A program made the translations under genes and the position numbers. Below the pieces are notes generated by a model, which was not told the DNA's origin, did no database searches, and saw only the letters and a program-made list of their open reading frames with translations. From the NCBI RefSeq assembly GCF_019578655.1, contig NC_063265.1, forward strand, positions 23,360,285-23,424,284: 64,000 bases of DNA, written 5' to 3'. Shown in pieces: positions 35,900-47,537 of this stretch (its first letter is position 1; each line of letters begins with the position of its first letter). The stretch comes from Ricinus communis (lineage: Eukaryota > Streptophyta > Magnoliopsida > Malpighiales > Euphorbiaceae).

Positions 35900-38128
35900 T
35901 GGAGAGATTGACTCTTTTAGGGAGGCAGTCCTTCAATACTTGCCATAAAAAATTCTTTAATTTGGGAGAGCGGTTGGAGTTCTATATAGTTTTCCAATAT
36001 AGACTATCCAGAGACCTAGAAGAGGATGGGACAAATTATCCTATAGAGTCATCCCCTAAGGAGCATAAAATGCAGTAGGCTTTTTCTTACAGATAAAATC
36101 TCCTTACAATCAAACTTCCAAATTACTCTATCCTCCATATTAGAAGGCCGAATAGCAATTCAAAATATAGCATGAACCTCCAAAGGAGAGAAAGGTCATT
36201 TAATAGGTTAATATTCCAACACCTTTGAGGATTTAGAAGATCTGAGTCTGAATTAACCAAATAATGCCTAGGTTTAGGTGATTGAATCTAAAATCCAGTG
36301 AGAGAGGAATCCAAGGATCTGACCACACCTTAATGGTTTTACATTACCCACAAGAAAATAAGCCCCTTTTGACCAAAATATCCTAAACACTCCACAAGCT
36401 GATCCACCCTCATGAAGGCCTATACCCTCTCTTAGCTTAGAAAAAAAATAAGAATTTGGGAAATAAATTGCTTTGATGAGTTGACTCCAAAGAGATGATG
36501 AATCTTGAACAAGCTTCCAAGACTTCTTACAAAGCATAGCCAAATTAAATGTGGACATATCCTTAAACCCTAATCCCCATTTAAACTTACATTGGGTCAA
36601 GATCTCCTGCTTTTCAAAATTAATACCTCTCATATGTCCATCATGCCCATACTAGAAGGACTTCGGGATAGAGTTAAGTTTGTAACACACTTTTATGAAA
36701 TTTAAAATAGGACATAGCATAAGTTAGAATTGCAGATAAGACATATTTAACCATGATCTCCCTCTTAGCATAAGAAAGCAAGCCTCATTTCCAGAATTGG
36801 GCTTTAGCATACACCTTGTCGAATATAAACCATAGGGCTTGAGATTTAAATGAACCCTAAAAAGATGGGAGCCCCAAATATTTATCTTGAGTTTGCATAG
36901 AACTAATCCCTAGGATGGATATGGTGTTAGCCCACAAAGGGAGATCCACACTATGGCTGAAAACAATGCTTGAATTTGAAAAATTAATTAGTTGGCACGA
37001 AGCAACCTAATAAGTTTCCAAGATAGATTTCACCTGAATTGCTTCCTATATAGAATCTTTCCCAATAATTGAAGTATCATCAATAAAAAGAAGGTGAGAA
37101 AGAGATGACATCTCTTATTAACTCTAAACCCTTGAAGTACACTACAATTAAGAGCCTCTTAGAAGTAAAAGGATAATGCATTGGATACAAAGAGGAATAA
37201 GTGAGGCGACAGAGAGTCACCCTGTCTAAGAACCCTACAATGCCTAAAAAAACAGATGGGTTGCCATTCACAATAAGAGAATAGGATACAGTTGTCATGC
37301 ATTGCATGATGAGATTAACCACCCTAGAGTGAAACCCCATGACTAAAAGAACTTGCCTAAGAAAAACCTAGTCAACCATATCATATGCTTTTTGCTTATC
37401 TAGTTTAATCGCCATACTTATAAACCCCTTTTGTTTGTTAGTATTGAGAGAGTGAAATATCTCATGAGCCACAAGGATATCATCATGAATATCTCGACCC
37501 GAAGCAAAGGTAGCTTGGAAAGGACTAGTGAGCTTTAACAAGAATGGCTTTAATCTTAGCACCAACAACTTAACAATAATCTTATAATGAAAGTTGCACA
37601 AACTAATAAGACAAAACTAGCCTATGGATTCAACATGTTTGACCTTAGTGATTAACACAATGTTGGTCTTGTTCCACCCCGAAGGAGAAATCTAGAATTG
37701 AAAAACTATCTCACTGCCTGATATACTTCCGTACTCTAGTTCTTTTAATAGAAGATGCCTTAAACATCAGGGCTAGGCGCTTTAAAAGCAAACATATTGA
37801 AGACAACATTTGTAACCTCACTATCTTCTATTAGGGCAAGCAAGGCATGATTAGGATCATCAAATACTAAGCACGATATCTTGTCTAATACTTCCTGAAT
37901 CAGAGATATTGGCTTAGTAGAGAAAAGATTAAAATAGAAGTCTTGCGCTAGTTCAAGAATGGCAGACTCCCCTTGGACGTACTCTTTATTTGAATTACGC
38001 AATTTAAGTATCTGATTAGCTTGCCTTCTCTGAATAGTGGAAGCATAGAAAAAGGAGGTATTATGATCACCAGCTTGAACCCATTTAACTCTAGAATTTT
38101 TTATGAATATGATTCTTCCATTTTCCAT
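35900..38128 (-). pseudogene. LINE ORF2: reverse transcriptase and C-terminal domain, broken
   Basis: Frames in order on the minus strand: 37760-38128 (RVKWVQAGDHNTSFFYAST, the region just before RT); 37368-37601 (FHYKIIVKLLVLRLKPFL, then AFASGRDIHDD-like sequence and the first catalytic Asp in AIKLDKQKAYD); 37080-37340 (MTTVSYSLIVNGNPS); near 37050 LLFIDDTSI, where the usual FADD motif reads FIDD; and 36274-36633 (GLGFKDMSTFNLAMLCKKSWKL, the zf-RVT-type region). The catalytic block has lost its normal residues and the frame. Confidence 0.8.
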
Positions 38129-38556
38129 AATCTAGCTAGCTTAGTGTTGAGATTGATTTTTCTTTTAACTTCTCTAATAGCCTCTTTGGAATTAGAGATG
38201 ATTTTTGACTAACTAATCAAAGCCCTCCTATAAGAGTCTAGTTTCCTTTAGCTCTTAAACATATGGGAGCCCCTATGATCATATTACCAAGTACTCCCTA
38301 GGAATTCCTTAAAATCAGAACCCTCCAACCACTTTCATCAAATTTGAAACATTGCTTGACCTTTCTTCTTTTTGGATTAAAAACCACAATTAATGGACGA
38401 TGGTCAGAACCTACTAAATCACCATAGAAGACCTAGGCTTGGTGAAATATGATTCTCCAATCAACATTCCCAAATACTCTATCTAGTCCTTGAGCTATGA
38501 ACCTATCCTCATACTACCTATTGGTTAAGGGTTCGCCTTGAAATCCCAAATCCAGC
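38129..38556 (-). pseudogene. LINE ORF2 endonuclease, C-terminal part
   Basis: The minus-strand reading CHLLDLGFQGEPLTN, then RLDRVFGN-like sequence, and VGSDHRPLIV match the second half of the AP-endonuclease (EEP) domain, including the SDH catalytic motif near 38405. Stops interrupt it. It is the continuation of the endonuclease half beyond 40026. Confidence 0.75.
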
Positions 38557-40025
38557 AAGTGACAGTGATAAGCATCATAATACACATGTTTTCATGCCCG
38601 ATTGTTTACATTTTTTATGCATGATTATCCCGTTTTATGCTAGAATCACCTGTCTTTTGTTTCCTTTCTCGTTTCAGGTCATTTTCAAAGGACACCATCA
38701 ATAATCGAGCGAAATACGTGTGATTACGGACCAAAATCCATCAAATTGGGTGAGAACTAGCACCCCGAGGGTTGAGCACGGCCTGGACTCCGGCCGTGCT
38801 AAATTACTAAGAGGCTATCCCCAATTGTGCCATTTCAGCACGACTTCCCTAGCCACCACGGCCTCCAAAGTACGACTGTGGTGGCTCGACCGGCTTAGGC
38901 ACGGCTTGGAAGGAGTCAAGACAGACTCCATAGATTCAAGCTGACTCGGCGGCGGTCAATCATCACTGGACTCATTTGTCTTTGAATCAACTATATGGGC
39001 AATTTTGAGTTCTTTGAAAAAGGGGAAGAAGTGACATAAAGCCCTGGCGACTGGTTCGGTTTCTGCACAGTATTGAGTGCGAGAGAGAGAGTTGCGGGGA
39101 GTAAGAATCCCGAAATCGCAAGGTTCCGAGTGCAAAACTGTAGTGGAAGCAATTCAAGAGGCAGTTTGGGAGATTAATCAAAGTGTAGATCCAGTTTGGG
39201 TACATTCATCCAATTCGAGAGAAAAGGGTGTACATGTTTTATTTTCATTATTCTTTCATTATAATTGATTTCCTAGATTGTTTTAAACATGAACATGTTT
39301 AGCTAGACTGATTTAATCCATTAGGATTTCTTTACTATGTTGGCTTGATATTATATTGTCGGATTGTTTGAGTTGGTTTTGTATTCTTCTTGTTTTCAGT
39401 ATTAATAAGATTATGCATTATTCATGAGATGTTGTGAATTGTGATGTTTAGATTGCTTTATGAGATTGAGAAATCCGTTTGGCAATTGGAATTTTGAATA
39501 ACAAGAACTGGTTAATAATCGCTTAGAGATAAGGATAATAAACTAGCCGGATTAAGAATTAACAAAGCTTAATAGAGGCGGATTAAAGCTTAATGCTAAT
39601 TTAAGAATCAATCGTTAGGAAGAGATTCCAACTTTAGGTTATTAGGTTTAGGAATTCGGTTATCTCGAGAGAGAAATCGAATTCGGTTAAGAATTCATCC
39701 ACGGGTAGCATAATTAGACTCACCGATCCTTTATCTTTTGTTCGGTTGCCAACTAGTTTAGATTCCCTTTGGGTTTGTCTTCTTGTCTTGATTATTTCAT
39801 TTATCAATTACTCCTGCATCTCCCTCAGAACTTAGCTTGTAGTTAATAGTTAGTTTAGAAATTATCATCATCCATTTTAGGTTAATATAACAAAGAACAA
39901 AGAAGTAACTTTGAGCTTTCGCTTTCCCGAGGAATACGACCTTGATACTCGCCATTAGTGCTAGACTGCATCGATAGGTACACCGCCTTAGGTGTAGGTT
40001 GCATAAAGAGCCCATTAAGTGACAG
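38557..40025. mobile_element. Family B solo LTR (~1.45 kb) inside the LINE
   Basis: The element is about 38566-40016, beginning TGATAAGC, with 'aagtgacag' repeated at 38557-38565 and 40017-40025. Nine identical flanking bases are more than the usual 5 for LTR elements, so either the 3' end is misplaced by a few bases or part of the match is chance. The wording ('cacggc' arrays at 38780-38910, 'gaggaatacgaccttgatactc' near the end) matches Athila-like LTR style. The reading frame of the LINE endonuclease resumes on the other side. No coding content. Confidence 0.7.
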
Positions 40026-40520
40026 TTTTTTATCCAATTTGAAAACAACCATCTTTTATTCTAATAAACCCTATAAACCCCTTGATATTTCATAGTCAAA
40101 TAACACAACATTAAAATCACCTAAGCACACCCAATAGCAGTTAAAATTAGGACTTAGACAGTCTATTAAATACTCCAAGCCCGAGACCGCTTTATGGACT
40201 ACCATACATAAAGGTTGCATAAAAAACGTAATCATTCCCACCATCACAGGAATCATGAATAAAATTAGAAGAATAACTAAGTACCTGAATGGATATGTTC
40301 TCATTCCACCATAAGCCAAGTCCCCCCAAAACTACTAATTGGATTCACGTAGAAAGTAAAATTGATCTTCAGTCTCTGTCCGAGCTTTTCCAAATAAAAT
40401 TGTTGATTCTTAGTTTCCATCAAAAAATACCTTTGCTCTTCAAGAGTACAATAGCACTTTAAGAGTATGAACTATAAGGTGAGACCCAATACCTTGATAA
40501 TTCCAACTTATCCAACTCAT
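40026..40520 (-). pseudogene. LINE ORF2 start and endonuclease N-terminal part
   Basis: The start codon at 40520 opens MSWISWNYQGIGS, the usual beginning of plant LINE ORF2, and a stop follows within about 24 codons. The frame 40071-40319 contains VCLGDFNVVL, the GDFN motif of the endonuclease. The domain is cut at 40026 by the LTR insertion. Confidence 0.75.
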
Positions 40521-41430
40521 GGCTGTTGAGTGGCTTTGGGCGAGCCACCAGTGCTATTAGAATTCTAAATATTACTACCATGTCCTTACACTCTTGCATC
40601 TTTCCTCAAGCCCCTTGAGCCAACTCCCTAGCCGTCTTTTGAGATTTCCTCGATTTTGATAGCTTTCTTCTATCGTGCTAGTTGTTTCTGTCTTCTCTTT
40701 TTGACTAAATTGAGGGATGTGATTTCAAGAGTCATAATGCCACCATAAGTAGAGAATTTAGTAGAACCCCAAATTGAAGATCTGTGAGGTCCCTCAACTT
40801 CTTGACCCTCACTAGTCCTAAACTCCCTAACTACTAAAGGTTCTCCAACTCCATTCAAGAACACCCTTCACGACCTTTATTTGAGGATTAGACTGCTTGA
40901 ACTTATGAGTTTTCTTAAAGTAAAACCCAATATTACGTATATCAGAGTCTTGAAGGCCTAAAGAAGATTAATGGGCTTAAGTTTCTGAATGAAACTCCAC
41001 ATTGCCCTCATTTGAGCTAGAATGTTTGCTAGGGCTCGCTATACCTTTTCCCTTTAATATCTCCAGCGTTAAACATTGACTTACAAAACTTTGACTGCCC
41101 TTTGTCTTGACTAGACCTGCCTCCTTCGCGAATTCTAATTCCTGTCATAGGTCTTGTCGTCGTTTGCATGGTAAAACCTTGCATGCTAAAGGAAGCATTA
41201 TTATGCTAGTTTTCATCTGTAACTCAGACTTCCTGAGATTTGATGGTATCATCATTCCTTTTGTCTCTCCCTAGACTCCCCTCAAGTGGCTTGTGAGACA
41301 CCATGGCTAGCTGATTCAACACCTCCACCTCCACCTGCTTGGCATTTTTGTCCGAGATTCTCATACTCTTCATCGTATTATTTTTCTCTCCTTCCCTTAC
41401 TGCCTTCACTCCTTTCCCTGATTAATCTAG
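40521..41430 (-). pseudogene. LINE ORF1-like region
   Basis: Short minus-strand frames (40670-40864, 41224-41409) precede ORF2 directly and are rich in Lys, Glu and Ser. No zinc knuckle is visible. Assignment as ORF1 rests on position. Confidence 0.4.
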
Positions 41431-42239
41431 ATTCTAGGTCTGATCTTGGATTAACTTTGTTATGAAGCCAATTACCATATTTAAATCTTATAAACCTTTC
41501 ATTTATGTTTTAATTAAAGTATATTTACTCTTGTCATTTTACTACAGCAGTATATAAGTTTGTAATACAAATAATCACTTCATTACATAAATTGAATTCT
41601 TTTCACCTTTGCTGAAACTATATTTATCTAATCCCTACAAAGTAAAACAACTCATAATCAATGGCAGTTCAAACTAATTAAAAGTTTTCTTACTCCTCTT
41701 CCCTGAATGTTATAAGAATTTTGATTTCTCTAAAGAGATACTTATTATGCATCAGCAACCTCATTCATTTGCTTCATCCCTACCAAATAGGACGCAGGCC
41801 GTAAGATGAGATTATCAGTTTAAATACTTTAATAATACATAATAATTCTTTTTTTTTTTTAAATTCAGACACATGGGTGCGTTATCACTTAATTATCATT
41901 TACTTTGCTTTGAGTTAATTTCAGACAGTTTTTTTTTTTAAATTTTTTTTTAAAGTTTTTATTTGGTCTTGATTGTTTGTACTTCTTATTTATTGTTTTA
42001 TGAATATGTGAAGAATATTGTTTCTACTAATAAAACAAATCAACTTGCTCGAAGAGAGAAAACAAAGAATTATTAGTTGGCTTCTTAATCTATTGATAAA
42101 GATGAGGTTATTTTTCTTTTAAATATATTGATCCCATTGATAACAATGAAGAAACTTGGAACCTAACACATATTTTCAAACTTCCCTCACTGTGTAACTA
42201 GGCCATACATGGATTATTTTTAGAAAAGAATGATCACTA

Positions 42240-42268
42240 AGTTATTATTATTATTATTATTATTATTA
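42240..42268. repeat. (TTA)n microsatellite
   Basis: About nine perfect trinucleotide units. Confidence 0.9.
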
Positions 42269-42412
42269 ATTACTAATAATATAACAATTCACGTAATAAT
42301 TATACAATTCATTATAATTACTATTTCTCGCGTAATTTTATTATTAGAATTTTTATTTTTTTGTTCAACTCTCATTATTATTTATTTAGTAGATGGAAAT
42401 TGTTTCACTTTT

Positions 42413-42478
42413 TCTATATATATATATAATATATATATATAAATAAATAAATAAATATATATATATATATATATATAC
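42413..42478. repeat. Compound TA / AAAT microsatellite
   Basis: TA runs are interrupted by a short 'aaataaataaataaa' tract. Confidence 0.85.
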
Positions 42479-42788
42479 ATGAGATTCATTTTTTAAATAT
42501 TTAGAATGTAAATATATTTATTTATTCAAATATAAAAATAAATTAAATTTTATATATGTATATATAATTAAAAATTATGTTAAATTTAAGTCGATTCAGA
42601 TTTAATAGAATAATAAACTTTTACAAGCCATTTTCTTTTAGCTTAAGAACTAAAATTATTAACTATAATTAGTTTAAGATTTAACCAGATCGATTCTAAT
42701 CCAAATCATCATTTAAACCAGAATAGATCTATTTTGAGTATTTTATATTTTTTCTTTCTCAAACTCTTTTTGGTATTTATATTTTACT

Positions 42789-43045
42789 TGAAAGAAATAA
42801 CCTAAGAATTAGGTTTTCATTATTGTATTCTGATATCAAAAAGAGATACATCAGCCTTATATTTATACTTATATGTAAGACTTTGATAGAAACTAAATAA
42901 CAAACTCTTAATAGCTAGACTCTATATTTAAAAGATAAATACTTATCATATCCTAAATTTAAAAGATAAATACTTATCATATCCTAAATTTAAAAGATAA
43001 ATACTTATCATATTCTAACAACCCTAACAACTCAAAATCTCAACA
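42789..43045 (-). repeat. 3' LTR of the young copia element
   Basis: On the minus strand it begins TGTTGAGATTTTGAG and ends near TTATTTC then TTTCA. It contains three tandem 31-bp units ('ttaaaagataaatacttatc'...), about 42930-43016. Confidence 0.92.
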
Positions 43046-43057
43046 CTCCTCCTCAAG
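43046..43057 (-). other. Polypurine tract of the young copia element
   Basis: The minus-strand CTTGAGGAGGAG lies directly against the 3' LTR. Confidence 0.85.
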
Positions 43058-43642
43058 TTGGTGCATAAATATCATACATGCTCAACTTGCCCAGACACTT
43101 AAAGAACATGTGACTCGAGACTGCTTTGGTAAGGATATCAGCCAACTGATCTTCAGAACATACTTTAGGCAATTCTATGATATTCTCATCCAACTTCTCT
43201 TTGATAAAAAATCTGTCAACCTTTACATGCTTTGTCCGATCATGCTGTACTGGATTATAAGCTATATCACGTGCTGTTTTATTGTCACAATACAATCTAA
43301 CTGGCTGCCTCAGTGCGTAACCTAAATCTTTTAAAATTTGTTTTAACCATAAGGCTTCACACACACCAATACCCATTCGAACTCGACCAGACTAGACCGC
43401 AACAACATTTTGCTTCTTGCTTCTCCATGTCACAAGATTTCCACCCACAAACAAAAAATATCATGCGATTGATCGTCTATCATCAATTGATCCATTGATC
43501 GGCATCGGTGTAAACCTCTATATTTTACCAATCCATATGTTGAGTGAACAAAATTCCTTTCCAGTGACTTCAAATACCGTAAGATTCTTATGACAGCATT
43601 CATATGTCTTTCTCCGGGGATTATGCATGAATTGGCTAACAA
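43053..43642 (-). pseudogene. Copia RNase H region
   Basis: The frame 43430-43642 holds the HMNAVIRILRYLKS segment. The frame 43053-43376 holds EALWLKQILKDLG, then LYCDNKTARDIAYNP and RTKHVKVDRFFIKEKL, the usual end of copia pol, finishing just before the polypurine tract. The two lie in different frames. Confidence 0.85.
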
Positions 43643-44652
43643 TACTCAAAGCATACGCAAGATCGGGGTCTTGTGTGAGCTAAATACATTAATCTTCCTA
43701 CAAGTCTCCGATATTTTCCTTTATCAGCGGGTACTTGATCTACCTCAATGCACAACTTGAGGCCTTCCTCAATCGGTGTGTCAACCGGTTGACATGTCGA
43801 CATTCGATTTCATGCAATAAATCCAATGCATACTTCCTTTCGGACGGGAAAATTCCTTTCTTTGATCTTGAAACTTCAATCCCAAGAAAATATTTCAAGC
43901 AACCCAGTCTTTCATTTCAAACTCTTTGGACAAGTATTCTTGTAATGCCTTCCCTCTCTTGGATCATTTCACCTTAACTACCATGTCATCCACATAGATA
44001 ATGAGAGTCATGATCTTCCCATTTGCCTTCTTTATGAATAAGGTATGGTCTCCATTACTCGATGATATCCAAAAGCTTTCATAGACTTTGAAAATCTCCC
44101 AAACCATGCTCGTGGAGATTGTTTCAGTCCATACAACGATTTCTTCAACTTGCAAACTTTCCTATTCTGCATTGTTGACATACATCCAGGTGGAAGCTCC
44201 ATATAGATTTCTTCGGATAATTCACCATGTAAAAAAGCATTCTTAACATCAAACTGCTGTAATGACCAACCCAAATTTGCAGCCAAGGATAATAACACTC
44301 TCACAGTACTGATTTTAGCTACAGGAGAGAAGGTTTCAGTGTAATCAATCCCATAGATTTGAGTGTATCCTTTTGCTACCAATCTTGCTTTGAATCGTTC
44401 GATTGTGCCATCTGCTTTATACTTTATGGTGTAGACCCAACGACACCCTACTGGTTTCTTTCCTGCTGGACAATCAACAAGCTCCCATGTTTCATTCTTT
44501 TGCAAGGCTTTCATTTCATCGTTCATTGCAGCTTTCCATTTTGGATCAGATAAAGCTTCCTGCACACTGTTAGGAATAGATACAGTGAGATAATTGATTT
44601 GTGATGACTTATTTGATTCCTGACAGTTATGATTCGACACATAATGACTCAT
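43643..44652 (-). pseudogene. Copia reverse transcriptase
   Basis: The 206-codon frame 44032-44652 begins at the RT domain proper: [21 protein letters not shown] at about 52, [32 protein letters not shown] with the first catalytic Asp, and [16 protein letters not shown]. The downstream frame 43964-44155 contains LIIYVDDMVV with the YVDD active site. A frame shift lies between them at about 44060. The catalytic residues are preserved although the frame is broken. Confidence 0.88.
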
Positions 44653-45336
44653 TGGGTATTTAACTTTACTAGAAATTTCAGGCTCATAACTAAGTTTAGG
44701 AATACCTCCGGTGGATCGCCTGGTAATCGTTTTCTCGGTGGATCGGGTTCAAGAATAGGAATATCTTCAGCAGGTGATTGGCGTGGTATTTCAGCTTGGG
44801 ATTCAGGGTCTTCTTCACTTGAGGACTCTTCTTCAATCGATGGAGTTAGATCTTCTTGCTCAATCACGTATCCCATGATTTTCCGAGTGATCACCAACAC
44901 CATTATCAACCACTTCATACTCCTCCGAAATTGATAATCTAATGTCCGAATTTCTTCATGTCTCTCCTCCGGAAATTCGGACTCAAAATATATCACATCT
45001 TCATGAAAGACTACATCTATGGATATGAACATACGTCGAGTTGGAGGATGATAACACTGCATTCTTTTTATTTGTTGCATATCCAAGAAACACACATCTT
45101 ATTGCTCGAGGAGCAAGCTTATGGCGGTGATGTTTATGAATATGTACAAATACTACAACCGGTAGAAGACACGAGGAGGTAAGTTTGATGTTGATGGAGC
45201 GTTGTAGTATCATTAAGAACCCTGAAAGGTGTCCGAAAATCAAGAGTCCGTGAAGGACTTGGTTAATTAAATATGCAGTAAGAGCTTCTCCCAATATGAT
45301 AATGGCATTTTGCATGAAGCAGTGAGGCACGAACAA
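44649..45336 (-). pseudogene. Copia integrase C-terminal / linker region
   Basis: Two overlapping frames (45001-45336 and 44649-45095). They include KLAPRAIRCVFLGYA (the conserved segment after the integrase core) and an acidic Ser/Glu/Pro-rich linker (PSIEEESSSEEDPESQAEI) before RT. There is a frame shift near 45095. Confidence 0.75.
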
Positions 45337-45943
45337 CTTCTAGTAAATGCCTATTCTTCCTTTCAGCTACCCCATTTTGTTGGGGTGTATAAACACATGT
45401 ACTTTGATTGACAATTCCATTTTCTTCCAAATAATGCTTCAATTCATAGTTATGGTATTCACCACCATTATCGCTGCGAAGCACTTGAATATGTGTATTA
45501 TATTGAGTCTTAACATGTGTATGAAATTTCTGAAATAATGCACTCACATCACTCTTAGATTTCATTAAGCACACCCAAGTCATCCTTGTGCAATCATCGA
45601 TAAAAGTAATAAACCAACGAGATCCCCCCAAAGTTGAAATTTTAGATGGACCCCAAACATCAGAATGAACAATCATAAAAGGTAAATGACCTCTATTAAA
45701 ACTTGATGAAAAAGAGCTTCGATGACTCTTGGCAAGTTCACAAACATCACAACGAAAAATAGAAACATCAATGTTGTTAAACAAACCAGGAAATAACTTT
45801 TTTAGGTAGCCAAAAGAAGCATGCCCTAGTCGTCTATGTTGTAACCAGATTTCTGCTTTATTTTTTTCCTTCTTTGGACCATCCATTGCAAACGCATGAT
45901 GCAACTTGGAAGAAGTATTCGATTGCATGTCCAAGTAGTACAA
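45263..45943 (-). CDS. Copia integrase core
   Basis: This 226-codon frame has the zinc-binding part (LQHRRLGHASFGYL, then CDVCELAKSHR: HHCC) followed by the DDE core with all three acidic residues in place: HSDVWGP, LRSDNGGEY and PQQNGVAERKNRHL. It inserts element DNA into the host chromosome in the nucleus. It is separated from the protease part by a frame break near 45980. Confidence 0.85.
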   Translation of the reverse strand: MYYLDMQSNTSSKLHHAFAMDGPKKEKNKAEIWLQHRRLGHASFGYLKKLFPGLFNNIDVSIFRCDVCELAKSHRSSFSSSFNRGHLPFMIVHSDVWGPSKISTLGGSRWFITFIDDCTRMTWVCLMKSKSDVSALFQKFHTHVKTQYNTHIQVLRSDNGGEYHNYELKHYLEENGIVNQSTCVYTPQQNGVAERKNRHLLEVVRASLLHAKCHYHIGRSSYCIFN

Positions 45944-45982
45944 ATTCCCTCGCCTAATACCACAGCCAATTGTCTGCTTCGT

Positions 45983-47220
45983 TTAGATATCCTTAAAACA
46001 ACAGAAATTGGGCCAAAAAATAACAATACAAGACAAAGCTGATGTTATTTGGGAAACAGATAAAAGGCTGTAATTTAATGATGGAACAATTAAAACTGAG
46101 TCTAAATTTAAAGAATTGGTGGCAGTAATAGATCCCTCTCCAATAATTGGAACCTCATTACCATTTGCTATCAAAACAGATTTTTGTAAGGATGGTCTAA
46201 GTTTCTTAACCTGTCCAGAATCAAAGGTCATATGATCTGAAGCACCAGAATCAATTATCCATGTATTATCACAAACAGATGTAGAAATATTAAACACCTT
46301 ACCTTCCTTGCTTGTGGTTGCTACTAATGTTGAAGTTGATTCAACATTGTCCTCACTTGTTTTGGTTTCAAAGAATGAAATCGGGAAATTCTTAGCTTTC
46401 CTTCTTTGTGATCCTCGATTCGGATAGCCTACAAGCTCAAAGCAACAATCTTTGATGTGGCCTGACTTATTACAATGAGTACATTTTTGTGTGGATTTTC
46501 TAATACCAATAGATGTCTTTGACTTGTTGCGAATCACCATAGCAGCAGCATCGGAGTCTCCATAATCTTCTTTTAATGTTACACGGCGGTTCTCCTCTCG
46601 TCGAATCAGGGCATAGCTTTCTTCTAGGCCTGAAGTAAACTCCTGACGTAGGATTTCTTCGCGAACCTGCTCAAAGTGATCATCCAGTCTAGCTAAAAAT
46701 ATATGCACCCGTAGTCGTTCAATAGATTTTTTGTACGCAACCACATCATCGGGATCCTTCATGACCACTTTGTCTCTGTGATCCAATTCCTGAAAAATTG
46801 CGTTAGTTCTCCATAATATTCGGAGAGAGATCTTCTATTCACGGTAAATGCTTTTCGGTTTAAGGCGTACAACTCATCACCGCCATCATAGAAAGCTTTT
46901 GATAAAGCGATCCAGATTTCATGGGCAATGGATAAGCGTAAATATCGCTTCATAATCTCCTGGACTCATAGACATTAGCGTACCATCTTTTCACCTTTTG
47001 GTTTTCAAAGTATACCACTTTTCATACCCATCCTCCGATTCGTGGTGGTTTTGTTTTTCCGAATATAGGAAAGCTTTTCTCTTTCAGCAATATGCATTTC
47101 CATTAGTTGAGACCATACATCATAATTTGATTCTGTAAGCGTAATTCCTGCATTGAATGCTCCTTCAGATTGAATGATAATAGGTTTCGATCCAGATGGT
47201 TCACCATCTCTACCACTCAT
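45983..47220 (-). pseudogene. Copia gag and protease region, broken into three frames
   Basis: The frame 47005-47220 is the gag start (MSGRDGEPSGS, then GITLTESNYDVWSQLMEMHI). The frame 46759-46953 continues the gag helix region. The frame 45983-46786 (267 codons) holds the CCHC knuckle CTHCNKSGHIKDCC at about residues 102-115 and the aspartic protease motif WIIDSGASDHMT at about 175-186, with an intact DSG. The breaks near 46990 and 46770 are single frame shifts or short losses. Confidence 0.85.
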
Positions 47221-47265
47221 GTTGTTTTAAGTGTTTCAAAGCCTTTCTTTTTTTTTTTTTGGTAG

Positions 47266-47277
47266 GTTCTGATACCA
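47266..47277 (-). other. tRNA-iMet primer-binding site of the young copia element
   Basis: The minus-strand TGGTATCAGAAC lies three bases inside the 5' LTR. The last two bases differ from the usual ...GAGC. Confidence 0.8.
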
Positions 47278-47280
47278 ACT

Positions 47281-47537
47281 TGTAAGAAATAACCTAAGAA
47301 TTAGGTTTTCATTATTGTATTATGATATCAAAAAGAGATACATCAGCCTTATATTTATACTTATATGTAAGACTTTGATAGAAACTAAATAACAAACTCT
47401 TAATAGCTAGACTCTTTATTTAAAAGATAAATACTTATCATATCCTAAATTTAAAAGATAAATACTTATCATATCTTAAATTTAAAAGATAAATACTTAT
47501 CATATTCTAACAACCCTAACAACTCAAAATCTCAACA
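47281..47537 (-). repeat. 5' LTR of the young copia element
   Basis: It is 257 bp, the same length as its partner. It holds the same three 31-bp repeats. On the minus strand it starts TGTTGAG and ends TCTTACA. Confidence 0.92.

Larger units (their letters stand above)
35890..41430 (-). mobile_element. LINE (non-LTR retrotransposon), decayed, split by an LTR
   Basis: The minus-strand pieces follow LINE order: an ORF1-like tail (40521-41430), ORF2 start at 40520, endonuclease (about 40070-40520 and 38200-38560), reverse transcriptase (about 36700-38128) and a zf-RVT-like C-terminal region (about 35900-36650). The 3' end and poly-A tail are not seen. Many stops and frame shifts show it is dead. 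The family B LTR at 38566-40016 interrupts the endonuclease domain. Confidence 0.8.
41431..42788. other. AT-rich intergenic DNA
   Basis: No gene is seen. It contains an ATT repeat at 42240-42268 and interrupted TA tracts around 42415-42478. Confidence 0.55.
42789..47537 (-). mobile_element. Ty1/copia retrotransposon, nearly complete and young
   Basis: It is 4749 bp with two 257-bp LTRs that differ at only 4 positions by my count, a primer site, a polypurine tract, and gag, protease, integrase, RT and RNase H in copia order on the minus strand. Frame shifts and missing pieces break the single expected reading frame. The flanks ('ttact' at the left, 'ttttg' at the right) do not give a matching target duplication. 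Confidence 0.92.

Noticed and set aside
44629..45182. Plus-strand frames over the young copia element
   Set aside because: Shadows of the minus-strand pol coding sequence.
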